64,000 bases of DNA from Liquidambar formosana (taxonomy: Eukaryota > Streptophyta > Magnoliopsida > Saxifragales > Altingiaceae): the NCBI GenBank assembly GCA_039720395.1, contig CM077833.1:9873036-9937035 (forward strand). The letters are read 5' to 3'. Below, piece by piece: positions 1 to 11,533 of the stretch. Position 1 is the first letter of the stretch, and each line of letters begins with the position of its first letter. The position numbers and the translations under genes are program-made. The notes under the pieces are model-generated. The model ran no database searches and was not told the DNA's origin. It was given only the letters and a program-made list of their open reading frames with translations.

Positions 1-774
1 AGGTTTTGCTAGCAATGTATATAATTCGACAAGGTACCACCTAAGCTTGGTGGATAGTAAGAATGAAGTTTCGTGATTAAATTAATGTTGTGAATATATA
101 TCAAGTCCCAACCCATGATCTCACTAGCTTTTAAATTACTTTTGGTTCAATTGAATCATTTTCCAACTTTATAAGGCAGTGCAGGAAGAGTTGCCTTTCA
201 TTCTAATTAGATAGTATAATTAAGTTGACAAGGACATGCATCAATGTGTTTTCCACTAGCCAACCCAGGTTGTGGTCAATGAGGTGTGGACGGTTTTAAT
301 GGGGAAGATCAGGCTAGCAAAGAGTGGCCTCAAAAAAATGAGACAGCCCACCAAAATCATATATACAATAGAAGATTAGTTTTTAAAAACCCTTTTGAGG
401 GAACTTTATGATGTTGACTCCTACAGGAGGGTCAACACAGCAAAGAGGTACTATTACATAAAGAGAGTAGATTGAGTTGGTCAGGTGGGGTAGAAAATTA
501 TACCAAAGATTTTTCTTTTCTCAAAATGGGGCAAGATTGGTGTCATTACTTGAATTAACAACACTTAATTTTTGTCTAACAATGAATGTAGGAAGGATTA
601 TATATATATATATATGTCAAACACATGTATCTTTAGCACTCCCTGTTGTCTTTGACTAGTAAGGGAAGTCAGGTTATAGAAACTAATGCATTGTAACAAA
701 AATCCCCCTCCCCCCTCTTTGAATTTTTTCCTCAATTGATTTTCAACCACTATATTGAATAATAATATTCATCA
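1..774. other. AT-rich spacer, no gene recognised
   Basis: Reading both strands shows no ORF with recognisable similarity, no splice-bounded coding run and no clear repeat ends. It holds a short (TA)n run near 600 and a pyrimidine run near 705. The 60-aa open frame at 477-659 has no coding character. Confidence 0.5.
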
Positions 775-990
775 ACTGATTTGGGTCAGGTGTTATATCT
801 ATGGGTTGGGTGGGTTCTGTTGTTTGTGGTTTTGTAGTACATGGTGTTGTTTGTAATGATGGGTGTCTCATTATGTTTTAAGTTGTGTGTATCGTGCTAC
901 GTACTGTCTTCTATGGTGTACTCATTTTCCATTTTTATTTAATAATAAAATTATCTTTGCCCATCAAAAAATAAATAATAATAATAATAA
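775..990 (+). mobile_element. 3' end of an L1-type LINE
   Basis: The G/T-rich segment ends in an AATAAAATT-like signal, then 'TTTGCCCATCAAAAAATAAA' and an A/ATA-rich tail at about 966-990. Plant L1 elements commonly end with such a T/G-rich 3' UTR followed by 'CCCATCAAAA'. No coding remnant precedes it, so it is probably a strongly 5'-truncated copy. The family call is by 3'-end style only. Bases 991-1790 hold nothing I can name apart from a (TTTTA)n run near 1680. Confidence 0.35.
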
Positions 991-1790
991 TTCACTTAGA
1001 AACTGCAATGCTTGATAATCAATAGCACAATTTCTTTTGACTAGTGAGAGGGAAGAGACATAATTAACAAATAGAGTAGAGGTAATCAAATCTATCATGA
1101 ACATCCTAAATTCATGATACAATAATTAAGCCTATATATCAAACACTATGCCATTTTTCAAACCTCTCTTCTTTTTTTTTTGTCTACAAATTACTATTTT
1201 TATTTTCTTTTGGATACTAATAGTTTTGACTCTTCCATGACAAATTTAATTCTATTGTCTTAAAATTTGTCTTCTTTCAGTGCTAAGCTGCCTTTTTTCC
1301 CCAATTCATGATAAGTAGCTTATTGACTCCATAGTCTATATTTTAATTTTTGCAAAATTATGTATCATGTTCATTACAAATGATGGTTATATAAAATTAG
1401 TTCAATACATATGGGATGTTCTGATTTGCTCTTTGGGTGTGTGTTAATGTCCTATATCATTAATAAAGTTATCTCTCTCGATTTTTTTTATTTTATTTTT
1501 TTCTTGCTGATAGTAAGTCATTTTGAATGTTAAATTGATAACGTTACATTTTTTTTTTTTTTGGAACATGAGCTTAGTTCAATAGACATGTGGAAAATAA
1601 CCCACTTGGAGAAGAAAGGTGTGGAAGATGGTGTAGAGTGGGGTTGTGAAGGAGCAAAAACAAATTACGTACGTTATTATTTTTATTTTTATTTTTATTT
1701 TTATTTTAAAAACCATATGAGCATGCATATGTATGTTGAGTCATCTCACAATGATTGATTATTTTTATGTGACTTCAATTTTTTAAGGAA

Positions 1791-4198
1791 GATTTTAAGG
1801 CATTGAGGTCTGTTGCTACTTTACAGGGAGAGTCATTTGACGAGTTTCAGGCTTATCAACAGGTATACGCTTTTCTGAGACATAAATTGTTGTATTTTGT
1901 TTTAGATTAGTTTACAATATATATATATATATATATACTTTGTATTCAGGTGGTGGGAAACCGTAAACATGGTCGAATGTTAGGATATGGTATGGGTAAT
2001 AAACCCTCGAGTTTACGTAAGTCACAATTAAGACAAAGTTGTAATGAAAAGTGTCTTGAGGATCACAAAAGAGAGAAGGAAGAGTTAAAGGCTGAGGTGC
2101 GAGAGGAAGTAAAAGCAGAGGTGCAGGTTCAAATGTTGTCACTTGTAATAGATGGATTGTGGGGGGGCATTGCTCCAGCACAATATTCGCAACCTCCACC
2201 CTAGGTATTTGACTATTTCATGTTCATCTATATATATATATATAATTGTCTTATTTAAGTATCCATTGGTGGCTTTAAAATTTTTCATAATAAGCAAGCT
2301 TTTCTAAGATACTTATTGATACCCCTTGGGATTACCTTCTACAAGAATGTGTTCACAACATGATTCATAGTTGAAGATTGCCATTGCATTATCTAAACGT
2401 AATGATAATAAAAAGAAGAATTTTCTCGCATGAAGATAGTAGTGGTACAACTAAAATATAAGCACATGCATAATTTGATGAGTAAAAAGAAACCTTTTAC
2501 AATTGATTTGATAGTTGGTATTAGTGGCATTCTTTTTTATTTGACTTGTGGCATCATATAGGAATGGTTGTTATAGCTTATAGGTTATGCTTGTTACAGT
2601 CTCCTCCGTTATGAAGGGGTAATTTCTCCACCAAAAAAACCAACCTGAATCTCTATTCATGAATTCCTCATACAATAAGTTTATTAATTTTTCTTGTACC
2701 ATATTGATACTTTCATTTTTCGGACAACAAATATCATTTGGGGTGTTCAGGGAAATTATGTACATCACATTCTAATATATACATTTTTTTTTCAAGAAAA
2801 TTAGAAGCAATCATCATCCCTTTATACTTAAGGACCTTTTTTCTTAATTTGCTTACCATCATTTTAAATTGGTTTTCGTTTTTTTTTTCTTAAGAAAAAG
2901 TTAGAAATGAATGATTAATTGTTGTGTTTGAATGAATGGTTACAAGATACATATTCAAGTCCCATACACAAATAGAATTGTGTTCTTAACTATTTCATGT
3001 TGAACAATATATATTTGTGTTTTTATGATAGCAATTATTATACATGTTAATGTTGAGGTTTTAATATGAATTGAATGTGAAATATATGTTGTTTTATATA
3101 GTTATCAATAGTTATATATTTATCTCATATAGTTACTAATATTTTACAGGTTGATGCTTGATCTAACGAGGATATAACTATAGCAAAAAGTGAGGTTTCC
3201 ATGAAGCAATGAGGATGAATATGAGGAAGAAGATCTCGAAGATGATTTCGTCTAACCAATGTTGCTACATTCTTTCATTTTTTAAAAGTATTTATGTACT
3301 TAGTTTTATAGCATGATGAGAGCTTTGGGGTATATTTATGTTTGATACGGATTTCTTACATACTATAAGTTTTACTATTTAATGAAAATTTATAGACATT
3401 GGTAAACAAATGTCATTGGTTCCATAATGAATTATGTGTGAATATCCCAACTAAATTGTGTATTAATGTGCAACGGAAATTTTTTTTGACAACAAAGTGT
3501 GTTGTCGCTATTTTTTAATGCTACAAGACTTTTTTAGACACTTTGTGACATCTTTTGGAATTGTTGCGAATATTTGTGGTGATGGGTTCCTCATCATTTG
3601 TAACGATTTTATATCATTGCAAAATGTGTTTTTTGCGATCAATTGGGACTTTAGTAACGACATTAGTTCGTCATTAAAAAATGCTTTTGCAATGACTTCA
3701 CATTTCATCACTATTGTTGTTTATAGGGATACTTTTGCAATAATTTGTAACGGCTTTTATAGTCATCACAAATAGTTATAGTGACGATTTCTTTATTATT
3801 TGTGACGACATTTAGATACCGCAACATTTGTTTTTTGTGACAATTTTTTGATTTTTTGCTACGACATTTTGTCCTCACTAAAAGAACATTTTGCAACAAT
3901 TTTATGGTTCGTCACAAATAGCTATAGTGACGGTTTCCTCAGTATTTGTGACGACTTTTAGTTTTCGCAAACTTTGTTTTTTGTAACAACTTTTTGATAT
4001 TTTGTGATGACATTTGGTCATCACTAAAAAAAAATTTTTGCGATGACTTCATAGCGTCGTCGCAATTATTATTTGCGACGAGGCTTTTTACAACGACCCT
4101 GTGATGACCTTTAAGTCGTCGCAATTAGTTATAGCGACAGCTTTTTCATCATTTGCGATGACTTTTGGCCATCACAAAATGTGCATTTTCTTGTAGTG
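1791..4198 (+). mobile_element. CACTA (En/Spm-like) transposon, 3' part
   Basis: The right end at 4198 reads '...TTTTCTTGTAGTG', whose reverse complement CACTACAAGAAAA is a typical CACTA terminus and matches the left terminus of the separate element starting at 6988. Inside it, bases 3480-4190 consist of many variants of a short subterminal motif such as 'TTTGCGATGACTTT' and 'GTCGTCGCAA', on both strands, as expected of CACTA subterminal transposase-binding repeats. Transposase-like exons lie at 1797-2204 and about 3209. No left terminus was found, so the 5' end is lost, diverged or lies outside the window. Confidence 0.6.
1797..2204 (+). pseudogene. CACTA-type transposase fragment (Ptta/En/Spm, Transposase_24-like)
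   Basis: Two in-frame exons can be read, 1797-1862 and 1950-2204, joined by a GT-AG intron (1863-1949) that contains a (TA)n run. The encoded peptide includes ESFDEFQAYQQ, then GNRKHGRMLGYGMGNKPSSL, then a charged coiled-coil-like stretch (KREKEELKAEVREEVKAEVQ). This order of a glycine/basic block followed by a KE-rich helix resembles the C-terminal part of plant Ptta/En/Spm transposase-family proteins. A later acidic piece (EDEYEEEDLEDDFV then stop, near 3209-3255) after a possible acceptor at 3149 may be the last exon. No complete transposase is present. The similarity is from memory of the family, not from a search. Confidence 0.45.
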
Positions 4199-4318
4199 TA
4201 CCCAACCAAAACAATAAAACCAATCGAATTAAAAGTTCATTTCTCGCTATGTATGAAATAAGAGTATTTTTAAACCAGCTGCAATATTTGATTCATTTAC
4301 CCTTGTACCGCCTTGTTC

Positions 4319-4480
4319 ATGACCTGAGGTATCCCATTGGGTTGACTCGTCACCCAATGAGTCACCCCGAGTTGAGTGTCCTTGACTAAACACGACTCAC
4401 TAGGCACAATACCACCATGACTTGAGGTATCCCACTGGGTCGAACCATCATCAAATGAGTCACCCCTGAACACAACTTGG
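4319..4480. repeat. Imperfect tandem duplication, about 100 bp period
   Basis: The segment 'GACCTGAGGTATCCCATTGG' near 4321 recurs as 'GACTTGAGGTATCCCACTGG' near 4421. Both copies are followed by related 'AATGAGTCACCCC' text. It lies between the CACTA end and the Copia remnant and has no coding sense. Confidence 0.5.
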
Positions 4481-4944
4481 ATTGATAATGTCTACCCATA
4501 CCACCAAATCGCTGGCCTGGGCTGACCATATGAAACCATCATTTCCATAAAAAGATTCCCAATTTTACCTCTATTGGGGTCTTTCCAGAAGAAGTTTTAG
4601 CATCTTGGATCGAAGATGCGCCAGATTTTGTCAATTGGAAGAGAAGTGGTTTTCCCATTGATGTATGAGTATTTAAATACAAGAAAATATCATCCCATAA
4701 TAAGTGGGATTGTAGATAAAGATGAGCTACGACAAACTAATAGAGAAGAACTCAAATAAACTAGCAGGATAAGAAGTGATCTATAAATGTAAGATGAGGA
4801 GTGACCTTGAGCCAAAGAAGATGAGGAGTCATTTAGTCTGTTAATACTCGCCCCTCAAGTTAATGCGTGGATGTCAAAGAATGCTCAACTTGCTTGATAA
4901 AAAATGAAAATGGTCTTGACCAAGAGCTTTAATTTTGTGAACAT

Positions 4945-5490
4945 GTTAGTGTGTTGCTAGCTCATTAGACAAAACAAAACTTGTCTTAAACAACGTAACT
5001 CGTAATCTTTCATGGACAAAATGTGACAAACCAAAAGTAGTAGAGAACTTGGCAAACCAATTGCCGGAGGCCTGCTTGAGGCCAAATAAAAATTTGTTCC
5101 ATTTGCATATACAAGTCTCCCTTTGCATGAAAAGCCAAGAGCAATAGTCATGCAAATAACTTCATCTAAATCTCCAAGCAACAGAGCATTATATGCATCA
5201 AGTTGATGTAATTAAATGCCAACCACGGACAGCACCTATGGCAAGAAGGCAGTGTACAGTAACAAGTTTACCAACGGGAGCGTAGGTTTCATGAAAATCA
5301 AGGCCTTTTTTGTTAGGTGTAACCTTTCCCACCAAGAAGAGCTTTATAACAGCCAATGTTACCATCAGCTTTGAGTTTGGTTTTATAAACCCATTTAGAA
5401 TCTATGAACCTCTTGCTAGGAGGAAGAGTAGTAAAGGTCCAAGTATCATATTCTTCTAGAGGAGATTTTTCACAAGCCATGGATTTGTCT
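4945..5490 (-). pseudogene. Ty1/Copia reverse transcriptase (RVT_2) remnant
   Basis: Reading the minus strand across frame changes gives family landmarks in the right order: DTWTFTTLPPSKRFIDSKWV, then VYKTKLKADGNIGCYKA, then LLGDLDEVICMTIALGF, then FGLKQASGNWFAKFSTTF. These match the start of the Copia RVT_2 domain (cKWVYKiKyk-adGsieryKA, LhGdLdEevYm-qPpGF, LyGLKQapRqWf). Several frameshifts and stops separate the blocks, so it is dead. No LTRs were recognised on either side. Confidence 0.65.
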
Positions 5491-5599
5491 AATTGGAATC
5501 CTTCATAGTCTATGTAAAATGTGTAGGTTCTTTGGATTGAGAAATAGAGAGTGGTTACAAAAGAATAGTGGTTGGATATGGTATGAGCATACGATAAAT

Positions 5600-6680
5600 A
5601 TTTATCAAAATAATAATGGTAGGGTATGGTATTTATTGCTTCTGTAGAAGCTCAAATCCTTCTGTTAATTGGTCCAAACATCTTTGGAAGAATTTTATTC
5701 CTCTACGGTTCTCCGATCCCTTCTGGTGTGGAAATTATTACGGAATTAAGTTCATACTGATGATCAATTGCAAAAGGGTGGTTTTATTATGCCTTCTTGT
5801 CGTAGCCTGTGCTTTCGGCCTTCTTATAGGGAGGATGTGAGCCATTTGTTCTTGACTTGTGAGTTTGTCGTTACTATATATGTGGAGTACGTTAGTTATT
5901 TGATCCTTTCAAGAGTTTTGATTTCATGTGGTATTGAGGGATTTTAGTTCCTGATTGTTTAACCTATATATGTATAACAACTGTGATGCTGGTGCTTGAT
6001 TCTATATGGCACACCAAAATCAAGTCAGGTTTGATGGTAAGACTTATGATGTTAAGAGGAGTACTTGTTTTCATGTTAAAGCCATACTTTTTGTTATTGG
6101 TAAGGCTAAATTGGGCACTATGAATAATGCTATCACTGATTTGCTCATTATTCACTCTTTGAGTTGAGGGAATTCGCCGGAAGGCTCCAACCATTTCGCT
6201 TGTTAATGGTATCCTCCTCCACCTTCTTGGCTTAAATTAAATACAGATGGCTTGGCTAAAGGTAATCCAGGTCTTGTAGCTGCTGAGGGTGTATTTTGAA
6301 ATTGTAATTAAGGGCTTTGTTAAAGGCTTGTTTTTTTAGCATTGGAGTTCATTCAGCTTTCTTTGTAGAGTTGATGGTTGTTCTCACTGGGATTAAAAAG
6401 GCTTGGTTTTGTGGATGGAGAAACTTGTGGCTGGAATGTGATTCATTATCAGTCATTCAATGTTTTCGTAGTCCATGTTTTCAACCTCCTTGGAGAATTA
6501 GAACTAAATGGCTTAACTGTTAACACTACTTAAAACAGATGAATTTTTATATTAGTCACATCTTTCAAGAAGGAAATGCTGTAGCGGATAAGTGTGCATC
6601 TATGGGTTTTGGTGATGATTCTTGATGGTGTTGGTCAGCTCCTAACAAAATCTGGCCACTCATTCAGCAATATATATCTA
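5600..6680 (+). pseudogene. LINE remnant: zf-RVT and RNase H-like region
   Basis: Near 5640-5870, shifting frames give 'SKHLWKNFIPLRFSDPFW', 'MPSC' and 'EDVSHLFLTCEFV', the usual zf-RVT zinc-knuckle region of plant L1 LINEs. Near 6215-6640 follow 'PPPPSWLKLNTDGLAKGNPG' (the first acidic block of a plant LINE RNase H), 'LWLECDSLSVIQCF', 'PPWRIRTKWLNC' and 'FQEGNAVADKCASMGF'. The order agrees with the C-terminal end of an L1 ORF2 carrying an RNase H domain. Stops and frameshifts interrupt every block. A (TA)n tract follows at 6671-6718. Confidence 0.65.
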
Positions 6681-6682
6681 TA

Positions 6683-6718
<36 letters not shown>
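6671..6718. repeat. (TA)n microsatellite
   Basis: An uninterrupted TA run lies directly 3' of the LINE remnant. Confidence 0.85.
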
Positions 6719-6720
<2 letters not shown>

Positions 6721-6819
6721 TAATATTTAAGATGCATAGCACATGATGTGGAACTTTTAGGGTGCCAATCTCGTTGGTATGTTGGTTAGTTATTAGATGC
6801 TAGCTTGTAGCCTTTGCAT

Positions 6820-6923
<104 letters not shown>

Positions 6924-7808
6924 TAGTAGGAATAGAATGGATAGGAAGGGAATCTGATTCTATACTTGAAATAGTTTGGAATGAATTCACTACAAGAAAA
7001 ATGGGCTTTAACAACATATCATTAACAACGTTTTTGATAAAATGTTGTTGTAGTGGGGCTTTAACAACATTTATGTAAAAAATGTTGTTAAAAATTGTTA
7101 CTCTAGGATATTTAACAACGTTGGTTCCATTAACGTTGTAAATACACTCTTCCACAACGTTTTTGTTAACGTGGTTGTTTTATAGTACTTTCACAACGTT
7201 TTTATTAATGTTGTTGCTTTATAGTACTTCCACAACGTTTAATAAAACGTGGTCGATTCTAGACAAGGGGCAGGATTTTTTTTTAACTTGCCGCCTTACG
7301 TTTTTTGCTGCTTTCCTCCCAACGTGTTTGAAAGCCCCTAAAGAGTAAAGCCCTTCTCTCTTTTTAATTCTTTTTATTTTTTTAAGGGTAAAAAGAGTAA
7401 AGCCTTCTCTGTTTTTCTGCTTTCCTCTCCTCGATCTAAGTTTGCTGTCCTCCCTGATCTGGAAGCCTCTCACTCTCTTTCTCTTTGACGGCCATTGAAG
7501 CCTCTCATTCTATCTCTCTCTTTGATGACCATTGAAGCATCTCACTCTAGCTCTTCGACACCCATTGTTTCTTAACTCTTTCGGTGAGTTCATTTTGATT
7601 CTCCTTCGATCATGGCTGTTCTTTAGTTTTTTATTTTATTTTTGTTTTGTTTTGTTTTGTTTTGGGTTGGGGTTTTGTATAGTATATTAGCATCATCAAA
7701 TCTCAGATTGGATTTTTTTTGTTTTTAATTGGGGTTTCTTTTGAATCGAGCAGTTAGGGTTTATGCACAAACACAAGTATGTAACCTAGGGTTCAATTTC
7801 AAGTACAC

Positions 7809-7810
<2 letters not shown>

Positions 7811-7859
<49 letters not shown>
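7811..7859. repeat. (TA)n microsatellite in the CACTA element
   Basis: An almost pure 49-bp TA run. Confidence 0.9.
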
Positions 7860-7862
<3 letters not shown>

Positions 7863-9142
7863 TTGTTTAATTGAATTTTTTTCTACTTATGTTTGTTTAA
7901 ATTTCTGATTATATTTACAATTGCCCATTTCTCTCACACTAGATATTTGATGTATACCTTTTCCGTTCAAAGTAATTATTATATATTCTTTGGTCTTTCT
8001 ATTAACAAATTTTAGAATTTTGGATCATGAAAACCCGAAACTTGTGGCTTAAAAACGAATATGATTTTATAGGATTCTGAATGAACAATTTATAGTCGCA
8101 CGTAGTACTCCGCATGAGCTTCGATTCGACACTTGAATCACTGAAAACGGTTAAGAAACAAGGGAGATATTAATCGTCGAAGTTGGCCCGTTGAACACAC
8201 GGTGTAACCCGGTTACACAATTCAACCCGCGGGAGGTTGAAGATGACCCCATAGGTCTATGATCCTGTGTGGGTGCATCTGTATACCTTACCGTGTTCTC
8301 ATGCATTTAAAAGCCATACGATAATCATATGAACCCCGAATTTGACCGTTGGACTCGTCTTGGAGGGCCCTACCATGTGGGACCCTTAGTTGATCATTTT
8401 GACCAAGTTTGACTGTAGTTTGACTTTTTGGCCAAATTAATATTTATTAAAAATTCCAGAAAATATCAGAAAATTCCCAAAATTACAGAAAATTCCCAGA
8501 AATTATAGAGAGTGTTTTAAAAATTATTTTGATGATTTTGGGTTGGTATTGCTCGCAATTGAGGTAGGAAATGTGGCTTCTTTACATTTAATATGGTGTT
8601 ATTTTATGAATGTGATTTTAAATGCCTTAATGATATTGTTGGATTTTCCCACTGATTTATAACCAAATATTTTTATTACTTGTTCAAAATTTAGGGAATC
8701 CTACAATATATCATTTGATACTACTGTTTTATATTGTTGCTTAAAGATACATGGTTATATACTCGTTTAAATGTGGTCATAGAGTAGTGCACAATGTAAA
8801 TAGCGAACTAGTCCATTTCTTATCATTCTTGAGCTGTGTATCCATGACCAGCTACTGTCGCCTCTTTCTCAGTGTCGGACATCTCATATTTTAATTAGCC
8901 TGTAATAAGCTTGTGAGTACGTTAACGGATTACTCTCGGGCATTCTAGCTTGTTAACTCATTGAAGGCGGAGGATATAACTTTGCCCTTGGTTTACCTTT
9001 TGTACTCTATTGTTCGTACTCCAATTGAAAAAAAAAAAATAGAAAAAAAGAAGAGAGAGTGTCATTTCCATTAGATTAAAAAAAAAAAGAAAAAAGAGAG
9101 AGACAAAAAAAAAAAAAAAAACAAAAACAAAAAAAGTGAGAG

Positions 9143-9755
9143 CTACTCAATAGTAGCATTTTGGGTAGAACTAGAAGGGTCAGTTGGGGGTTGCCTTTGT
9201 GGGCCTTGGGTAGAACTGGAGGGATCAGCTGGAGGTTGCCTCTGTGGGCTGCCCGGAACCCTTTCTTGATCAATGATTTGATCAGTGAGCCTCTCTAGTG
9301 CCTCGACCCTTGGTGTGAGTCTGTTAGAATAGGAGTCCACCATTCTTAATTTGTAACTCTCTATTCTCTGCTCTCAAAGCCCTCATCCTTCGATAGGCTC
9401 CGTCGAGCAACCCCTGGAGACGAGTGACCTGGTCACTTAGACTTTGCATGTGCAGATTTCTGGCGTGCAAACGCCGAGCCATGTTAGCAGTAAATGTTGT
9501 GGTCTGAGCGCTGAGAGCCATGGAGTCTCTTATTACGTCCAGGTCGGACCGTCCAACCAGTATTCTCTCATCACGAGGAGTGATGAGTCCCTCCGCTACT
9601 GCCGTTGCGTTCACAAGATTGTAAATTACAGAATCGTCAACTGTAAGGGGTTGGTTTTGAACATTTAGGAACCTTGGGTGCCAGACCTCTGGTTGTGTTG
9701 CTGGTGTTGTGTTTAAATCAGGACGGTTTTGTGGGGCAGAGGAGGAAGAGGCCAT
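9143..9755 (-). pseudogene. Unidentified coiled-coil ORF inside the CACTA element, frameshifted
   Basis: From the ATG at 9755 a 143-aa frame begins MASSSSAPQNRPDLN and runs to 9324. A second frame on the same strand (9143-9343, MVDSYSNRLTPRVEAL...) continues the protein sense, so a frameshift near 9340 splits an original protein of about 205 aa. Residues 1-25 are Ser/Pro-rich. The segment around residues 95-137 has heptad-like leucines and many Arg/Glu (LHMQSLSDQVTRLQGLL, ALRAENRELQ) and looks like a coiled coil. The C-terminus has two copies of a Pro/Gln/Ser-rich unit (PQRQPPADPSSSTQ). Base composition is richer in GC than the flanks, suggesting captured or element-borne coding sequence. I do not recognise a named family. 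It could be an accessory ORF of a retroelement lodged in the transposon. Confidence 0.4.
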
Positions 9756-10051
9756 GAGTTCGTAAGAGAGGATTTAGAGGAAGAGAGTTTTCTCTGAGGG
9801 TTGAATGGTTGGGGAAGAGTGTTTAAGCACCTATAATCAAACTCTGGTTTTTAAAGAAAAACCGCTCTCACTCAACCCAAGAACAGATCGCAAAAACCAA
9901 TGCACTGTGGGGATCCGATGCGATTTGGGGTCTATAATGGTCTGCAACAGCACTGTTGCCTAGATCTCGATATTGCAAACTGTCGGTCATGCTTTTTGGG
10001 ATCTCGATATTCCGGGTTTGGGCTTTTTTGGAGAGAAAGTGAGAGAAAGTG

Positions 10052-10119
10052 AGGAGAGAGAGAGAAAAAAGGTATGTGTGAAAAAGAGAGAGAGGATTTT
10101 GGGTGATTTGATTTGTATC

Positions 10120-10174
<55 letters not shown>

Positions 10175-10180
10175 TTTCTG
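10052..10180. repeat. GA-rich low-complexity tract with (GA)n
   Basis: Purine-rich DNA with a nearly pure GA run at about 10122-10172. It produces overlapping LSLSLS / EREREREK open frames on both strands, which are not genes. Confidence 0.85.
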
Positions 10181-10288
10181 GAAAAGAGGATGGGATTACA
10201 TAAAGGGTAAATCTTATGGAGTGAGAGAGATCCGTACAAAGAGATAGGGGGAAGAGAGGGAGAGATTTCTTTTGCAAGTGGGTGAGAT

Positions 10289-10745
10289 TGTCTTTTGAAG
10301 TCACACTTTGTTTACAATGTTTTGTAGGAGTAGATGATTGATGACTTACTAGTTTTTTGTGGTGGATGCATGCTCCTAACTTTTCTATTAGTAAAAGGCC
10401 TTTTTTGGTGTAATGGAGGTAATACTTCTAAGTCTTTTGTTAGTTTAGCATGATAACTATTGACTCACTTTTGAAGTCACACTTTGTTTCCAATGTTTTG
10501 CAGGAGTAGATGATTGATGACCAATTTTTTGTGGTGGATATGCACTCCTAACTTCTCTATTTTTGTCTTTTTGGCCACTTTTGAAGTTATATTGCAATGT
10601 ATTGACACTTAATGACATGTAATGACAATTGATGTTAATGAAACTTTTGAAGTCATATTGCAATGTATTGACACTTAATGACATGTAATGACAATTGATG
10701 TTAATGAAACTTTTGAAGTCATACTTTGTTTGCAATGTATTGCAT
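10289..10745. repeat. Tandem repeats within the CACTA element (66-bp unit and relatives)
   Basis: Units starting with 'CTTTTGAAGTCATATTGCAA' begin near 10577, 10643 and 10709, a spacing of 66 bp, and are almost identical to each other. Related blocks beginning 'TTTTGAAGTCACACTTTGTT' occur near 10295 and 10469 with different 3' parts, so the array grew by more than one duplication. Confidence 0.75.
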
Positions 10746-10934
10746 GTAATATTAGGCTTTATTTAATGAATTTGATTTGTTAGGTGTTTGAAATTTGGGA
10801 TCAAATCAATTATGGTTTTACACTTTTAATAATGGTGTGTTTGGTTATCATTTTATATGAACAGGGAATAGGTATAAAAACAACCATAAATGAAAGCACA
10901 TGCAAACCAAAAAAAAAAAAAGAAAAAAAAAGGG

Positions 10935-11520
10935 AAATGACAACGTTTACAAAATGTTGTCATAAAATTACCGAAAATCTACGACAACATTTTGGAAACG
11001 CTGTTGGTGTGTGTATCTAAGACAACATTTTCTGAAATGTTGTTAATGTGTCTATATAAGACAACATTTTGTAAATGTTGTTGATGTAAGTCAGTTAATT
11101 ATCAACAACATTTCTGAAATGTTGTTAATGTGTTTATAGAATACAACATTTTGAAAACGTTGTTGGTGTGTCAACTAACCATTTACGACAACATTTCTGA
11201 AATGTTGGTAATGTGTTTATAGAATACAACATTTTGAAAACGTTGTTGATGTGTCAACTAACTATTTACGACAACATTTCTGAAATGTTGTTAATGTGTT
11301 CGATCTAAGACAACGTTTCTGTAAATGTTGTCGATACGTCTAACACAACGTTTATTCAACGTGGTAAGATGGCATTAACAACATTCTGTTTTTCCTTTCA
11401 ACAACATTTGTTTAACGTTGTAAAAAGTCCCACATCAACCACAACAGGGGCTGACACAACATATATGAAAATGTTGTGGAAAGTCTTTAACAACATTTTT
11501 TCAATGTTGTAAAAGACCTG
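10935..11520. repeat. CACTA subterminal hairpin array
   Basis: At least eight units have the form 'ACAACATTT...AAATGTTGT', each a short inverted repeat able to fold as a hairpin, separated by 'TGTGTCTATATAAG'-like or 'TGTGTCAACTAACTA'-like linkers. In En/Spm-type elements such repeats are bound by an element-encoded protein. Here this is inferred from position only. Confidence 0.65.
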
Positions 11521-11533
11521 TTTTGGTGTAGTG

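Larger units (their letters stand above)
6988..11533. mobile_element. CACTA-like transposon, 4.55 kb, non-autonomous
   Basis: The left terminus (CACTACAAGAAAAATGGGCT) and the reverse complement of the right terminus (CACTACACCAAAACAGGTCT) form imperfect terminal inverted repeats. Both ends carry arrays of 'AACAACGTTT' / 'ACAACATTT' words, the left at about 7005-7250 and the right at about 10935-11515, as expected of CACTA subterminal repeats. No transposase was recognised inside. The interior has (TA)n, (GA)n and a 66-bp tandem repeat, an unidentified minus-strand ORF (9143-9755), and AT-rich DNA at 7560-9060 whose 8030-8560 part reads like LTR DNA. The flanking trinucleotides ATT and GAA do not match, so no clear 3-bp target duplication is visible. 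The orientation is unknown. Confidence 0.65.
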
